From Paludibacter sp. (lineage in GTDB: Bacteria; Bacteroidota; Bacteroidia; Bacteroidales; Paludibacteraceae), in the NCBI GenBank assembly GCA_031292575.1, contig JARLGX010000008.1, positions 152,028 through 216,027 of the forward strand: a stretch of DNA of 64,000 bases. The letters run 5' to 3'. Positions 39,669 through 48,823 of the stretch are shown piece by piece; within the stretch, counting starts at the first letter, position 1; each line of letters starts with the position of its first letter. The notes under the pieces are model-generated. The model had not been told where the DNA came from and did no database searches. It was given only the letters and a program-made list of their open reading frames with translations. A program made the position numbers and the translations under genes.

Positions 39669-40519
39669 TATGCCATTTTTTTAATTATAAACTTTCCTAC
39701 GGCATTAATAATAGTTGTAATCACAAACAGGAGTAATCCTATTTCGATTAACGAACTCAGTTGCAATCCACTTGCCTCGCCAAACTGGTTGGCAATAACA
39801 CTCGCCATGGTATTCCCTGTACTAAATAATCCGGTTGGTATAATATTCGCATTTCCAATCAACATTGTTACAGCAAGTGTTTCGCCTAATGCACGTCCAA
39901 ATGCTAAAACATAACTAGCTGTAATCCCAGACCGCGCATTCGGAAGTATTACATTCCAAATTACTTCGAGACGAGTTGCTCCCAGAGAATAAGCGGCCTC
40001 TTTCAGCTCGTTTGGAACCATCATAATCGTTGTATTGCTTAACGATGTAGCATACGGAATAATCATAATGGCTAAAATCAGACCGGAAGTAAAGATTCCA
40101 TATCCCTGTGGACTTAGACCAATTGACACAATAAAAGGACGTAGAACGTAAAAACCCCATAAACCGTAAATAATGGAAGGAATGCCCGCCAATAAATCGA
40201 CAAATGTACTAACAATAGCTGCCATACGCGTATTACGGAAATATTCTCCAATAAATAATGACGTTGAAAATGCCATCGGTAGGGCTATTACCAAAGCCAA
40301 TATCGAAGTAAACAAAGTCCCGGCAATAAACAACAAAGCACCGTACTGTTCCCTACCCTGAGTTGGGTCCCATTTAGAAGAAATTAGAAATTTCCATCCA
40401 AACTGGTGGAATGAAGGAATGGCTCCCCGAAACAACGAGTATATCATTCCTCCTGCAATGAGCAGTATCAGCAAAGATGCTATGAATAAAACATATTTTA
40501 AAATCTTATCACTATTCAC
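39668..40519 (-). CDS. pstC: Phosphate ABC transporter permease
   Basis: Second permease subunit. Six membrane segments and the EAA loop EAAYSLGATRLEVIWNVILP in 283 residues. It follows the lipoprotein pstS by 95 bp and is coupled to pstA by a TAATG overlap. Confidence 0.95.
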   Translation of the reverse strand: MNSDKILKYVLFIASLLILLIAGGMIYSLFRGAIPSFHQFGWKFLISSKWDPTQGREQYGALLFIAGTLFTSILALVIALPMAFSTSLFIGEYFRNTRMAAIVSTFVDLLAGIPSIIYGLWGFYVLRPFIVSIGLSPQGYGIFTSGLILAIMIIPYATSLSNTTIMMVPNELKEAAYSLGATRLEVIWNVILPNARSGITASYVLAFGRALGETLAVTMLIGNANIIPTGLFSTGNTMASVIANQFGEASGLQLSSLIEIGLLLFVITTIINAVGKFIIKKMA

Positions 40520-40614
40520 TTGTACATGTATTAGTTAATTCATTAATTCATTTCAGCAATAAATCCAGCTGAATATTCTCAGAAAAGTTATTTTATAAAC
40601 TACAAAAAAACAAT

Positions 40615-41679
40615 CTACTTTAATACAGGTTTCCCGTTGTAAGTAACAGTGCGCAAAATAGCTTTAGCTTTAGCAACTACAGCAGCCGGAAGTGGAGCAT
40701 AGTTTGTTTGTTTTGCAACTTCCTGTGCATCAGAACCTAACATCCAATCAAGCAATTTGAGCGTAGCCTCTGTTTGGGCTAAAGTGCGATTACCATAATT
40801 TTGTTCTTTATATAAAATTAACCAGGTAAATCCAGAAATTGGATAAGCATCGGCAGCTGATGAGTTTGTTATCATCACACGCGTATCGGCTGGGATATCG
40901 CCTTTTCCAGCAGCACTTACCGAAGCAATACTTGGTTTGATATAGTTACCAGCTTGATTTTGCAATAAAGCTGTTGAAATCTTTTCGGCAAATGCATATT
41001 CGGAACCTATGTATCCGATTGCGCCTATCGTGTGATTTACAGTACCAGCAACACCTGGATTACCTTTTGCCCCTATACCTGCAATCCATTTCACAGTTTT
41101 ACCCGATCCAATTTTGGTTTTCCATTCATTACTTACTTTGCTCAAGTAATCTGTAAACATATTTGTAGTTCCACTACCGTCAGAACGATACACCACTGTG
41201 ATTACCATATCGGGAAACTTAACTGTTGGATTAAGTTTCGTTATTGAAGCATCATTCCATTTTGTAATTTGCCCCATAAATATTTTAGACAACAAATCAG
41301 AATTTAATTTAACTTCCTGAACTCCAGGAAGATTATACGCAACAACCACAGCACCACTACAAGTAGGAATATGCACAATTGGAGCTGGCATTGCAGTCAT
41401 TTCTTCGTCACTAAGGAATGCATCACTGGCACCAAAATCAACCACTTTATCTTTCAGGCTGCGAATACCGCCACCAGATCCAATGCCGCCATAGGAAACT
41501 TTTTCACCAGTTAATTTGGCATATTTATCAAATGACATATTGTAAAAAGGAAGTGGGAATGTAGCCCCGGCTGCTGATAACGAAATCGATGAGTCAGTAC
41601 CTGACGAACTCTTTTTTTTTCCACTTTGGCAGGAAACAAGAACAAGAGCAAATGCTAAAAAAAAGCTAATTTTTTTCAT
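40615..41679 (-). CDS. pstS: Phosphate-binding lipoprotein PstS
   Basis: Substrate-binding component of the Pst importer. The signal peptide ends in the lipobox LVSC with Cys17, so it is lipid-anchored, followed by a Ser/Lys-rich tether. Phosphate-binding elements LSAAGATFPLPFY, GGIGSGGGIRSL and VYRSDGSGTTNMF are present. 354 residues. It sits next to pstC, so it is the likely main partner of the permease. A close homologue, pstS2, lies upstream. Confidence 0.94.
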   Translation of the reverse strand: MKKISFFLAFALVLVSCQSGKKKSSSGTDSSISLSAAGATFPLPFYNMSFDKYAKLTGEKVSYGGIGSGGGIRSLKDKVVDFGASDAFLSDEEMTAMPAPIVHIPTCSGAVVVAYNLPGVQEVKLNSDLLSKIFMGQITKWNDASITKLNPTVKFPDMVITVVYRSDGSGTTNMFTDYLSKVSNEWKTKIGSGKTVKWIAGIGAKGNPGVAGTVNHTIGAIGYIGSEYAFAEKISTALLQNQAGNYIKPSIASVSAAGKGDIPADTRVMITNSSAADAYPISGFTWLILYKEQNYGNRTLAQTEATLKLLDWMLGSDAQEVAKQTNYAPLPAAVVAKAKAILRTVTYNGKPVLK

Positions 41680-41705
41680 TATGATATGTATTTAATATTA
41701 ATAAA

Positions 41706-41855
41706 TTAAGATTTTTCTTTTGAAAAGTTGCTGTCATTATAGTGCAAAAGAGGTAGAGCAACTCTAAATAAAGAGAATGCTATACCTGTTAAAAATGACA
41801 GTATTAATGTCGATCCTGAGAATAATACGTAGCCTGAAATAATATTTTCGTTCAC
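41706..41855 (-). CDS. Predicted 49-residue single-span membrane microprotein
   Basis: An open frame between the two pstS genes, with GTG at 41853-41855 as the only possible start (an in-frame TAA precedes it) and TAA at 41706-41708. The product has one hydrophobic stretch (about residues 8-36, including YVLFSGSTLILSFLTGIAF) and a charged tail ending NFSKEKS. It fills most of the 264-bp gap and is in the same direction as the operon. I know no family for it. Size and GTG start keep the confidence low. Confidence 0.4.
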   Translation of the reverse strand: MNENIISGYVLFSGSTLILSFLTGIAFSLFRVALPLLHYNDSNFSKEKS

Positions 41856-41943
41856 TTAAACATATATTAGTATCAAACAATTAAGTCTTCCATTCTGTTC
41901 GGAAACAGAATGAAAGGCTCATTTTGAAAGAATAAGAATTAGT

Positions 41944-42987
41944 CTATTTCAAGATAGGGCGACCATTATAAGTCACTGTGCGTAAAATCTTTTTGTCTAA
42001 TAAAACTACTGATGCAGGAAGTGGAGTATAATTTACTTTGACAGCAATAGCTTGTGCATCTTTGCCAACCATCCAATCCAAGAGTTTCAATAATGCTTCA
42101 GCTTGTTTTAATGAACGATTGCTATAGTTTTGTTCTTTGTAAAGCAAAATCCAGGTAAAACCTGCAATTGGATAAGCAGCAGGATCAGATGAATTGGTAA
42201 TCATAATGCGGGTATCGGCAGGCATAACCCCTTTACCAGCTGCACTGATTGAAGCAATAGTAGGTTTAATAAATTTACCCGATTTATTCAACATTAAAGC
42301 GTATGAAATCTTTTCGGCAAAAGCATACTCAGAACCTACATATCCTATTGCACCTTCAGTTTGGCTAATTGTTCCTGCTACGCCCGGATTACCTTTTGCA
42401 CCGATTCCAGCTGGCCATTTCACTGAAGTACTGAATCCCACTTTTTCTTTCCATTCAGGGCTTACTTTAGTCAAATAATTTGTAAAAATATTGGTAGTAC
42501 CACTACCATCCGAACGGTAAACTACTGTGATAGCTTTATTTGGAAATTTAACCATAGGATTAAGTTTCTTTAATAATGGTGAATCCCAGTTGGTAATCTT
42601 ACCTAAATAAATGTCGGCCAATACAGCAGGAGTCAATTTAATTTCAGTAATTCCAGGAAGGTTAAATGCCATTACCACAGCTCCACTACAAGTTGGGAAT
42701 TGAATAACTTTTGCAGGCATTTTAGCTAACATCTGATCATCTAAATAAGCATCACTTGCTCCAAAATCGACAACCTTATCCTTTAAACTATTAATACCTC
42801 CTCCGGAGCCAATGCCTCCGTAACTAACTTTTACGCCGGTTTCAGGACTATATTTGCCGAATGCCATATTGTAAAAAGGCATCACGAATGTTGAACCAGC
42901 ACCTGATAAGGATACCTGTCCAAAAGCGGAAGTTGTAATTGTTGCAAAGAACACAACGAGTGATAAAAATAAATTATTCTTTTTCAT
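41944..42987 (-). CDS. Second phosphate-binding protein PstS, not lipidated
   Basis: Paralogue of the PstS lipoprotein. Its signal peptide MKKNNLFLSLVVFFATITTSAFGQ has a normal cleavage site and no lipobox, so it should be a soluble periplasmic protein. The phosphate-binding motifs are the same (LSGAGSTFVMPFY, GGIGSGGGINSL, VYRSDGSGTTNIF). 347 residues. It follows the porin gene by 33 bp. Two binders with different location in one operon suggest a shuttle from porin to transporter; this is inference. Confidence 0.92.
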   Translation of the reverse strand: MKKNNLFLSLVVFFATITTSAFGQVSLSGAGSTFVMPFYNMAFGKYSPETGVKVSYGGIGSGGGINSLKDKVVDFGASDAYLDDQMLAKMPAKVIQFPTCSGAVVMAFNLPGITEIKLTPAVLADIYLGKITNWDSPLLKKLNPMVKFPNKAITVVYRSDGSGTTNIFTNYLTKVSPEWKEKVGFSTSVKWPAGIGAKGNPGVAGTISQTEGAIGYVGSEYAFAEKISYALMLNKSGKFIKPTIASISAAGKGVMPADTRIMITNSSDPAAYPIAGFTWILLYKEQNYSNRSLKQAEALLKLLDWMVGKDAQAIAVKVNYTPLPASVVLLDKKILRTVTYNGRPILK

Positions 42988-43020
42988 AATGAAATGTTTT
43001 AATTGTTTTTTATTTTATGA

Positions 43021-44022
43021 TTAAAAACTAATACCTAAATTCACATTAAGACTTGTAGTGGTGATGCCTGAAGTAAGGTTTGAATAAAGGAAATTAGGTG
43101 TGATTTGAATTCCCTTTACAGGTGCAAATTCAACACCGGCCAAATAAACTTGTCCATCAGTTGAAGTGTTCCAACCAGTTGTGGCAGTTCCTACTTTACT
43201 TGACATTAAATCATCAAAACGGGCAATTACGCTAAATTGTTTATCAAGAGGTAGTACTCCGTAAATTGATAACCCTGACCAGTTGTGACCTGAAGTGTTT
43301 TTATTTCCATTTTGCAAGTTATATTCTGCTGCAAGAGTTCCAGCATCACTTTTATATCCAAGAAATACGTTGAAAGAAGACTGTGCAACTTTTGTGGTAG
43401 CGTACGATTGTTTATTCATATAATCATAGTAAACACGAGCGTAAAGATTTTTAACCGGTTGAGCAGTTAAACCAACTGTAAACTGCATTGTGCTATCAGC
43501 CTGTACTTTTTTATATCCTTCGCCGTTAAAAACTGCAACATCCAAACTAAGTTCAGGAATAAATTGAAGGTTAACTTTAGCTCCAAGGTCAGCACTGCTT
43601 TGGAAACCGTATTGATCCTGAAACGATTTGTACAAATAACGTTTTCCCCACATCGATTCTTGGAAACTAAACATGGTTGTACCCACTAAACCTAAATCAG
43701 CTTTCAAAATTCCGTTTGAATATTCTGCATAAGCGTTTTTCAAAAAAGCTGTAAAAGCAGAAGGACTTAAACCAGGTGTGTTTGCAATATCAAATAAAAC
43801 TTTTCCAGAAAAATCAGGGCTGAAATTGTATCCGTAGCCAAAGTAAGCACGTGAAAGTTCAAAAGCATTATTAGTTTTACTGCTGGTTGTTGTATTAGTG
43901 AAATCACTAAAAATAGTCACGATAGGTTTGCCATTAGGCTTAAAAGTGTCATTAGCAGTTTGTGCATTAAGCAAGTAGCTCATTCCAAAAAGTACAATTA
44001 AACTTAAATAAATCTTTTTCAT
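43021..44022 (-). CDS. Outer-membrane porin, phosphate porin O/P-like
   Basis: Beta-barrel protein with signal peptide MKKIYLSLIVLFGMSYLLNAQ, alternating hydrophobic strands throughout and a C-terminal Phe (NVNLGISF) as for outer-membrane insertion. 333 residues. First gene of the pst locus, so phosphate or polyphosphate passage is the likely role; sequence alone does not prove selectivity. Confidence 0.82.
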   Translation of the reverse strand: MKKIYLSLIVLFGMSYLLNAQTANDTFKPNGKPIVTIFSDFTNTTTSSKTNNAFELSRAYFGYGYNFSPDFSGKVLFDIANTPGLSPSAFTAFLKNAYAEYSNGILKADLGLVGTTMFSFQESMWGKRYLYKSFQDQYGFQSSADLGAKVNLQFIPELSLDVAVFNGEGYKKVQADSTMQFTVGLTAQPVKNLYARVYYDYMNKQSYATTKVAQSSFNVFLGYKSDAGTLAAEYNLQNGNKNTSGHNWSGLSIYGVLPLDKQFSVIARFDDLMSSKVGTATTGWNTSTDGQVYLAGVEFAPVKGIQITPNFLYSNLTSGITTTSLNVNLGISF

Positions 44023-44068
44023 TTTTTTGAATTTGTTTTTTAATAACTTTGATGTAAAATTTCTGTGG

Positions 44069-44076
44069 CAAAAGTA
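44069..44076 (-). promoter_or_regulatory. -7 box of the porin-pst operon
   Basis: Minus-strand TACTTTTG, perfect TAnnTTTG, 47 bp upstream of the porin ATG; no TTTG at -33, which would fit an activated promoter. The remaining part of 44023-44285 holds no other site I can support. Confidence 0.55.
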
Positions 44077-44285
44077 TCGCCAACTAATTACACTCTTGTT
44101 GCGGAGATGTTACAATCGTGTGAAATAAAAATCAGAAATGATATTCATGATAATGTATTATTATTAACTTTTCAGGAACTATTATTAGCTAAAGTTATAC
44201 ATACTTTTCGAAATCAGAGTGTTATAGAACTACAAGGTAAAGTTAATTATACCCTTATAACTAATTTGAGTTATTTTAAATTTAC

Positions 44286-45215
44286 ATGAATATGAATAAA
44301 CATTTTTGGACATTAACCGACATTCCCGATTTGAGAGGAAAAACGATTATAGTCACTGGTGCTAACAGTGGTTTAGGTTTTGAATCGGTAAAAGCTTTTG
44401 CCGGAAAAGGTGCAAACATTATTATGGCTTGCAGATCTGTTGATAAAGGTGAAAAAGCAAAAAAGCAAATTCTGAGAATCTATAAAACGGCTACTATTCA
44501 AGTAATGGAACTTGATTTAGCAGATTTAAGTTCAATTCGAAATTTCGTTTCTAATTTTAAACAAAACAATGCGCACTTAGATGTACTATTAAATAATGCC
44601 GGTGTAATGATAGTTCCTTACTGTTTAACGAAAGATGGCTTTGAGAGTCAAATGGGAGTTAATTTCTTAGGGCATTATGCATTAACAGGATTGCTGTTGG
44701 ACTTGCTTACGAAAACTCCCAAATCGCGGGTAGTAAATGTAAGTAGCCTGAGTCATAAACAAGGAATAATGGATTTCGCGAATTTGCTTTTCGAAGATGC
44801 CAAAGATTTTAAACCAATGAAAGCTTATGGTAGATCTAAACTCTCAATTTTACTTTTTACGTACGAGTTACAACGTTTTTTTGAGTCAAAAGGCATAGAC
44901 TGCATTGCTGTTGCAGCGCATCCTGGGGTATCTAATACTTACAGTTCAGAACGTGAAGAAACCAGTTTTTCAATGAAATTATTTAAAACATTATTTTCTT
45001 ACATCATGCAGTCTGCAGCTATGGGTGCTTTGCCTCAAATTCGTGCATCGGTTGATTCTACTGTAAAATCCGGAGAATTTTATGGACCCCGAGGATTTCT
45101 TCAACTATCAGGTTATCCTGAGTTAGTGAAACCTAAGCGAACAGCTTTAGACATTGCAAATGCCCATAAACTTTGGGAAGTTTCAGAAAAACTAACCTCT
45201 GTGAAGTTTTTATGA
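44286..45215 (+). CDS. Short-chain dehydrogenase/reductase
   Basis: NAD(P)-dependent oxidoreductase with the Rossmann motif VTGANSGLG (residues 23-31), NNAG (LLNNAGVMIVP), the catalytic Ser region VNVSSLSH and the YxxxK pair in AYGRSKLS. 309 residues places it in the larger SDR group with retinol-dehydrogenase/WWOX-like members. No signal peptide. It is divergent from the pst locus and is followed 116 bp later by an isochorismatase-like gene. Substrate unknown. Confidence 0.85.
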   Translation: MNMNKHFWTLTDIPDLRGKTIIVTGANSGLGFESVKAFAGKGANIIMACRSVDKGEKAKKQILRIYKTATIQVMELDLADLSSIRNFVSNFKQNNAHLDVLLNNAGVMIVPYCLTKDGFESQMGVNFLGHYALTGLLLDLLTKTPKSRVVNVSSLSHKQGIMDFANLLFEDAKDFKPMKAYGRSKLSILLFTYELQRFFESKGIDCIAVAAHPGVSNTYSSEREETSFSMKLFKTLFSYIMQSAAMGALPQIRASVDSTVKSGEFYGPRGFLQLSGYPELVKPKRTALDIANAHKLWEVSEKLTSVKFL

Positions 45216-45331
45216 CTGAGTATACTTTAGATTTGGCAACAAAACCATTTATCTGTTTTTTTACCACAAAGAGGCTATATTTAAATTTATAATTATACTT
45301 TTACAAATTAAATCAATCAAACTGTTTAAAA

Positions 45332-45895
45332 ATGAAAACAGCCTTACTCATTATCGACATTCAGAATGACTATTTTGAAGATGGAACCATGACTTTGGTA
45401 AATGCTGAAAGCGCAAGTAAAAACGTACAACTTGTATTGGAAAAATTCAGAAAAGAGCATTTACCGGTCATCCATATTCAACATATTGCCACAAAACCCA
45501 ATGCTACATTCTTTTTGCCAAATACGTTTGGAGTTGAAATACATAAAAATGTACAGCCCTTACTCAATGAAAAAATTATTATAAAGCACTTTCCTAACAG
45601 TTTCAGAGAAACTGAATTACTGAGCTTTTTGAGAGAAAACCAGATTAAAGATTTAGTAATTTGCGGAATGATGACACACATGTGTGTAGATGCAACTACC
45701 CGGGCTGCTAATGACTTTGGACTTAATTGTACATTAATTAGTGATGGTTGCGCTACTAAAGATTTGGAGATAAATAGTGAAAAAGTAAAGGCAATTGATG
45801 TTCAAAATTCATTTTTAGCAGCTTTAAATACAACCTATGCCCGAGTTATAAGTACAAAAACGCTATTGTATACTCAAAATGGTTTCTTTCAATAA
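45332..45895 (+). CDS. Isochorismatase-like cysteine hydrolase
   Basis: Cytosolic hydrolase of the isochorismatase/nicotinamidase fold. The catalytic triad is visible as Asp9 (LLIIDIQNDYF), Lys85 (IIIKHFPNSF) and Cys118 (CGMMTHMCVDATTRAA). 187 residues. The family acts on C-N or vinyl-ether bonds of small molecules; no neighbouring pathway identifies the substrate, so isochorismate is not implied. Confidence 0.85.
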   Translation: MKTALLIIDIQNDYFEDGTMTLVNAESASKNVQLVLEKFRKEHLPVIHIQHIATKPNATFFLPNTFGVEIHKNVQPLLNEKIIIKHFPNSFRETELLSFLRENQIKDLVICGMMTHMCVDATTRAANDFGLNCTLISDGCATKDLEINSEKVKAIDVQNSFLAALNTTYARVISTKTLLYTQNGFFQ

Positions 45896-45935
45896 ATTTT
45901 ATCCCAACTCTACTGTGTATAACTAATGTAGAAGA

Positions 45936-46805
45936 TTAAATGGAATAAAGATGATATATAATTAACATAACCATAAAAAGAAGCATGTAAACATTTATGC
46001 TGATAAATGATTTTTTAAAATTAATTTCAGCTATATCTCCGAAAGCAAGTTTAGTAAAAACACCTACAAACAATATATTCAGGACAAAAACAGCACTGAA
46101 AAACAACCACGAAAGATTCACCAGAAACAGTGGAATTATGAGGGATGAAAATGAAGTTGCAATTACCCAAGAGAAAATGATTATTCTCAAATTTACTTTA
46201 CTTACAGACTGATTAATAGTTGGAAATCCGGCGGCTTCATATTCCTTTCCGTATTTTAACATTAAGAGCCAGAAATGAGGTATTTGCCAAATGAACATAA
46301 AAAAGGCAATAAAAACTATTGTAGATTCAAAAAGATATCCCCCGGCAGCAGTCCATCCGATAAAAGCCGGAACAGCACCAACCAATGATCCGGGAACAAC
46401 AGCAAAAGCAGTAATTCTTTTCAGATTGGTATAGATCAGATTATACCATATTACATTGAATAAGCCCAACGATGCAGGGATTATTCCAAAATTTATGTAC
46501 AAAACAAATGAGCCTGTAATGATAAAGAGAATGGAAACAATTAGTGCTTGTAATGAAGACATTTTGCCCGAAGGTATTGGACGATCTTTCGTCCTTGGCA
46601 TCAATGCATCGTACTTTCTTTCCTGAAATTCATTTAATGCACTCGATCCTCCGGCAAGCATATAAACACCTATTACAAGAAAAAGTATACGAAAATCGAA
46701 ACTACCTGTATAAATGAGGTATCCTGTAATTGCAGTAAAAGTTACTGCAACAGAGACTTTATGTTTAACTAAAACCAGAAGCGTATTTAAAGAGATTGAT
46801 TTCAT
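45936..46805 (-). CDS. ctaB: Heme O synthase (protoheme IX farnesyltransferase)
   Basis: UbiA-family membrane prenyltransferase that adds farnesyl to heme B to make heme O, precursor of heme A for the oxidase. 289 residues, eight or nine membrane segments, and the prenyl-diphosphate motif NEFQERKYDALMPRTKDRPI. It overlaps coxB by four bases (ATGA) at the end of the oxidase operon. A ctaA gene (heme A synthase) is not in the window. Confidence 0.93.
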   Translation of the reverse strand: MKSISLNTLLVLVKHKVSVAVTFTAITGYLIYTGSFDFRILFLVIGVYMLAGGSSALNEFQERKYDALMPRTKDRPIPSGKMSSLQALIVSILFIITGSFVLYINFGIIPASLGLFNVIWYNLIYTNLKRITAFAVVPGSLVGAVPAFIGWTAAGGYLFESTIVFIAFFMFIWQIPHFWLLMLKYGKEYEAAGFPTINQSVSKVNLRIIIFSWVIATSFSSLIIPLFLVNLSWLFFSAVFVLNILFVGVFTKLAFGDIAEINFKKSFISINVYMLLFMVMLIIYHLYSI

Positions 46806-47716
46806 TTTAAAGTTTTGAGATACCCAGTTATTAACTGAACATCTTTATCGGTAATAGTTCCTTTATACGATTTCATAACTCCCTGTGGATAACCAGTCAC
46901 CACGTCTTTATCAGGATCATAAATGGAATTTTTAATATATTCATCATCTGCACTAATTTTATGAGTAGTTCCATTAGTCTTAACTTCTACGGTTGATCCA
47001 TAAAGGCTTTTTAAACTTGGACCAACCAATTTAGATCCGTCAATAGAATGGCAAGCAAGGCATCCATTTTTATCCAAAACACTATGACCTATATTAGTAT
47101 CGTTCCCCTTCACTTGCAAGGCTGCTATCCATTCATCATATTTATCCTGAGGTACTATCCTCACAACCGCTGACATATATGAATGATTTACACCACAATA
47201 AGCAGAACAAAGCAAATCAAAATCTCCCAATTGTCCGGGAATAAACCAACTGAAATTATTTTTACCCGGGACACAATCTTCCTTTATTCTAAAAGCTGGC
47301 ACAAAAAAACCATGTATCACATCTTTAGACACTAAATTCACTTTAACAGGCCTATTTATTGGCAAAACTAACGTGTCCGATTCTTTATTACCCGGATACT
47401 CAAACTTCCATTTCCACATTTGTCCAATTGCTGTAACTTGCATAGCATCCTTCGGAACTTGTCGCATTGGAAAAAAACCTTGCCAACCAACATAGAACAT
47501 ATAAAGTACTAACAATATTGGTAAAGTTGTCCAAGTTACCTCTAATAAAGTATTGTCTTTGATTTGTGTGGCTTTTGGATTCCTTTTTCTATTGTACTTA
47601 ACAACAAAATAAATCATAATCCCAGTGAATGAGACCAGAAAAAATAAGGAAAAGCCCCCAATTATAAGGAATGCTTTATCTACTCCGTGAACAAAATTTG
47701 ATGCGTTACTGAACAT
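46802..47716 (-). CDS. coxB: Cytochrome c oxidase subunit II with fused cytochrome c domain (caa3 type)
   Basis: CuA-bearing subunit that takes electrons from cytochrome c and passes them to subunit I. Two N-terminal membrane helices, then the CuA domain with His135, Cys170, Cys174, His178 and Met181, and a C-terminal heme domain with CLACH (219-223). The heme fusion defines the caa3 type. In the CuA loop CSAYCG the residue normally Glu is Ala; it usually ligates through its main chain, so a CuA site is still likely. 304 residues. Confidence 0.94.
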   Translation of the reverse strand: MFSNASNFVHGVDKAFLIIGGFSLFFLVSFTGIMIYFVVKYNRKRNPKATQIKDNTLLEVTWTTLPILLVLYMFYVGWQGFFPMRQVPKDAMQVTAIGQMWKWKFEYPGNKESDTLVLPINRPVKVNLVSKDVIHGFFVPAFRIKEDCVPGKNNFSWFIPGQLGDFDLLCSAYCGVNHSYMSAVVRIVPQDKYDEWIAALQVKGNDTNIGHSVLDKNGCLACHSIDGSKLVGPSLKSLYGSTVEVKTNGTTHKISADDEYIKNSIYDPDKDVVTGYPQGVMKSYKGTITDKDVQLITGYLKTLK

Positions 47717-47762
47717 AATTAGCTATGAATTACAAGTTAAGAAAGAGAAAAAACCCGAATAA

Positions 47763-48047
47763 TTAACGATATGCATAATCAATAAAAGTAATGAGGATTA
47801 TTACAGCATAAAGTACAAAAATCATTGTCACTAATAACCGTAGCAGCAAGCTTTCATACTTTAAATGCATAAAATATGTCAATATAAAAAACGCTTTTAC
47901 TCCGGCTATCAACAGGGCAACGGTTACACTAAAGGCACCTAAATGAAATGATGTTACAAAAATAGTTAGAAGTGTTAGAGACATAAGTATTAACACAACT
48001 CTTGCAAGCACTTTATAATCGGTAATATGTGAAACGTTGTTTGCCAT
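47763..48047 (-). CDS. coxD: Cytochrome c oxidase subunit IV
   Basis: Small accessory subunit of the prokaryotic subunit IV family: 94 residues, three membrane segments (VLILMSLTLLTIFVTSF, VTVALLIAGVKAFFILTYFM, LLVTMIFVLYAVIILITF). The motif KAFFILTYFMHLKYE is typical. Between subunits III and II, as in other caa3 operons. Confidence 0.88.
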   Translation of the reverse strand: MANNVSHITDYKVLARVVLILMSLTLLTIFVTSFHLGAFSVTVALLIAGVKAFFILTYFMHLKYESLLLRLLVTMIFVLYAVIILITFIDYAYR

Positions 48048-48111
48048 TTTTATTAATTTTATATTGTCAATTTTCCAAAAAATATCCTGATTACTTTTAT
48101 CCTAAATTTAA

Positions 48112-48729
48112 TTATGTAATTAAATATAATAACGGGAATAAGAAAATCCATATTAAATCTACAAGATGCCAATAAAGTGCACCATTTTCCAGATGAATAT
48201 ACTTTTGATAATTTAATGTTCCATTTTTAATTTTGAAGAAACACATTGTAAGTAGAACCATCCCAACAATTATATGAAGCGCATGTAATCCGGTCATAAA
48301 AAAATACAAACTGAAAAACATTAAATCACCTCTACCTAAATGAGGCATTAATGGAGATCCTGGATACAAACCATGTTCAAATTTCATGCTCCATTCTATA
48401 TATTTATTAAAAAGGAAAATCAATGCCATTAACAGAGTAACAGCAATCAGGCGCATGGCTAATTTTCTGTTATTTTTTTGAATCGCAGATAAAGCCATCG
48501 CAACGGTCATACTGCTAAATAATAATGCAATGGTATTAATTGCACCAATAGTTACACTCAATTCCAAACTTCCTTCGTGGAAATTTTGAGGATATTCTGC
48601 TCTGAAAACAGTATAAACCAGAAACAATCCACCAAATAGCAACAGCTCTGTAAATATAAAAAGCCACATACCTAATTTGGAAGCTTCGTCATCTCTATGC
48701 ACTTCAATATGTATTTCCTTTTCGCTCAT
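48112..48729 (-). CDS. coxC: Cytochrome c oxidase subunit III
   Basis: Membrane subunit without cofactor that stabilises oxygen delivery to subunit I. Five membrane segments in 205 residues, with the family pattern HIEVHRDDEASKLGMWLFIF, FFMTGLHALHIIVGM and WHLVDLIWIFLFP. It follows coxA in the operon. Confidence 0.93.
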   Translation of the reverse strand: MSEKEIHIEVHRDDEASKLGMWLFIFTELLLFGGLFLVYTVFRAEYPQNFHEGSLELSVTIGAINTIALLFSSMTVAMALSAIQKNNRKLAMRLIAVTLLMALIFLFNKYIEWSMKFEHGLYPGSPLMPHLGRGDLMFFSLYFFMTGLHALHIIVGMVLLTMCFFKIKNGTLNYQKYIHLENGALYWHLVDLIWIFLFPLLYLIT

Positions 48730-48823
48730 ATTATTCCATTTACAATTTAATCATTTATAATATCCGATTATTTAAAGTTGATTTTGTATAATTAAAATTT
48801 AATTTTACAACCTTAATAACAGA

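Noticed and set aside
41891-41912. Hairpin after the second pstS gene as a terminator
   Set aside because: 9-bp stem but no T-run on the minus strand; the operon appears to continue. A processing site is possible.
44065-44289. 74-codon open frame between the pst locus and the short-chain dehydrogenase
   Set aside because: It begins just before the minus-strand porin promoter box, overlaps the next gene's start, has no family resemblance and no site for initiation.
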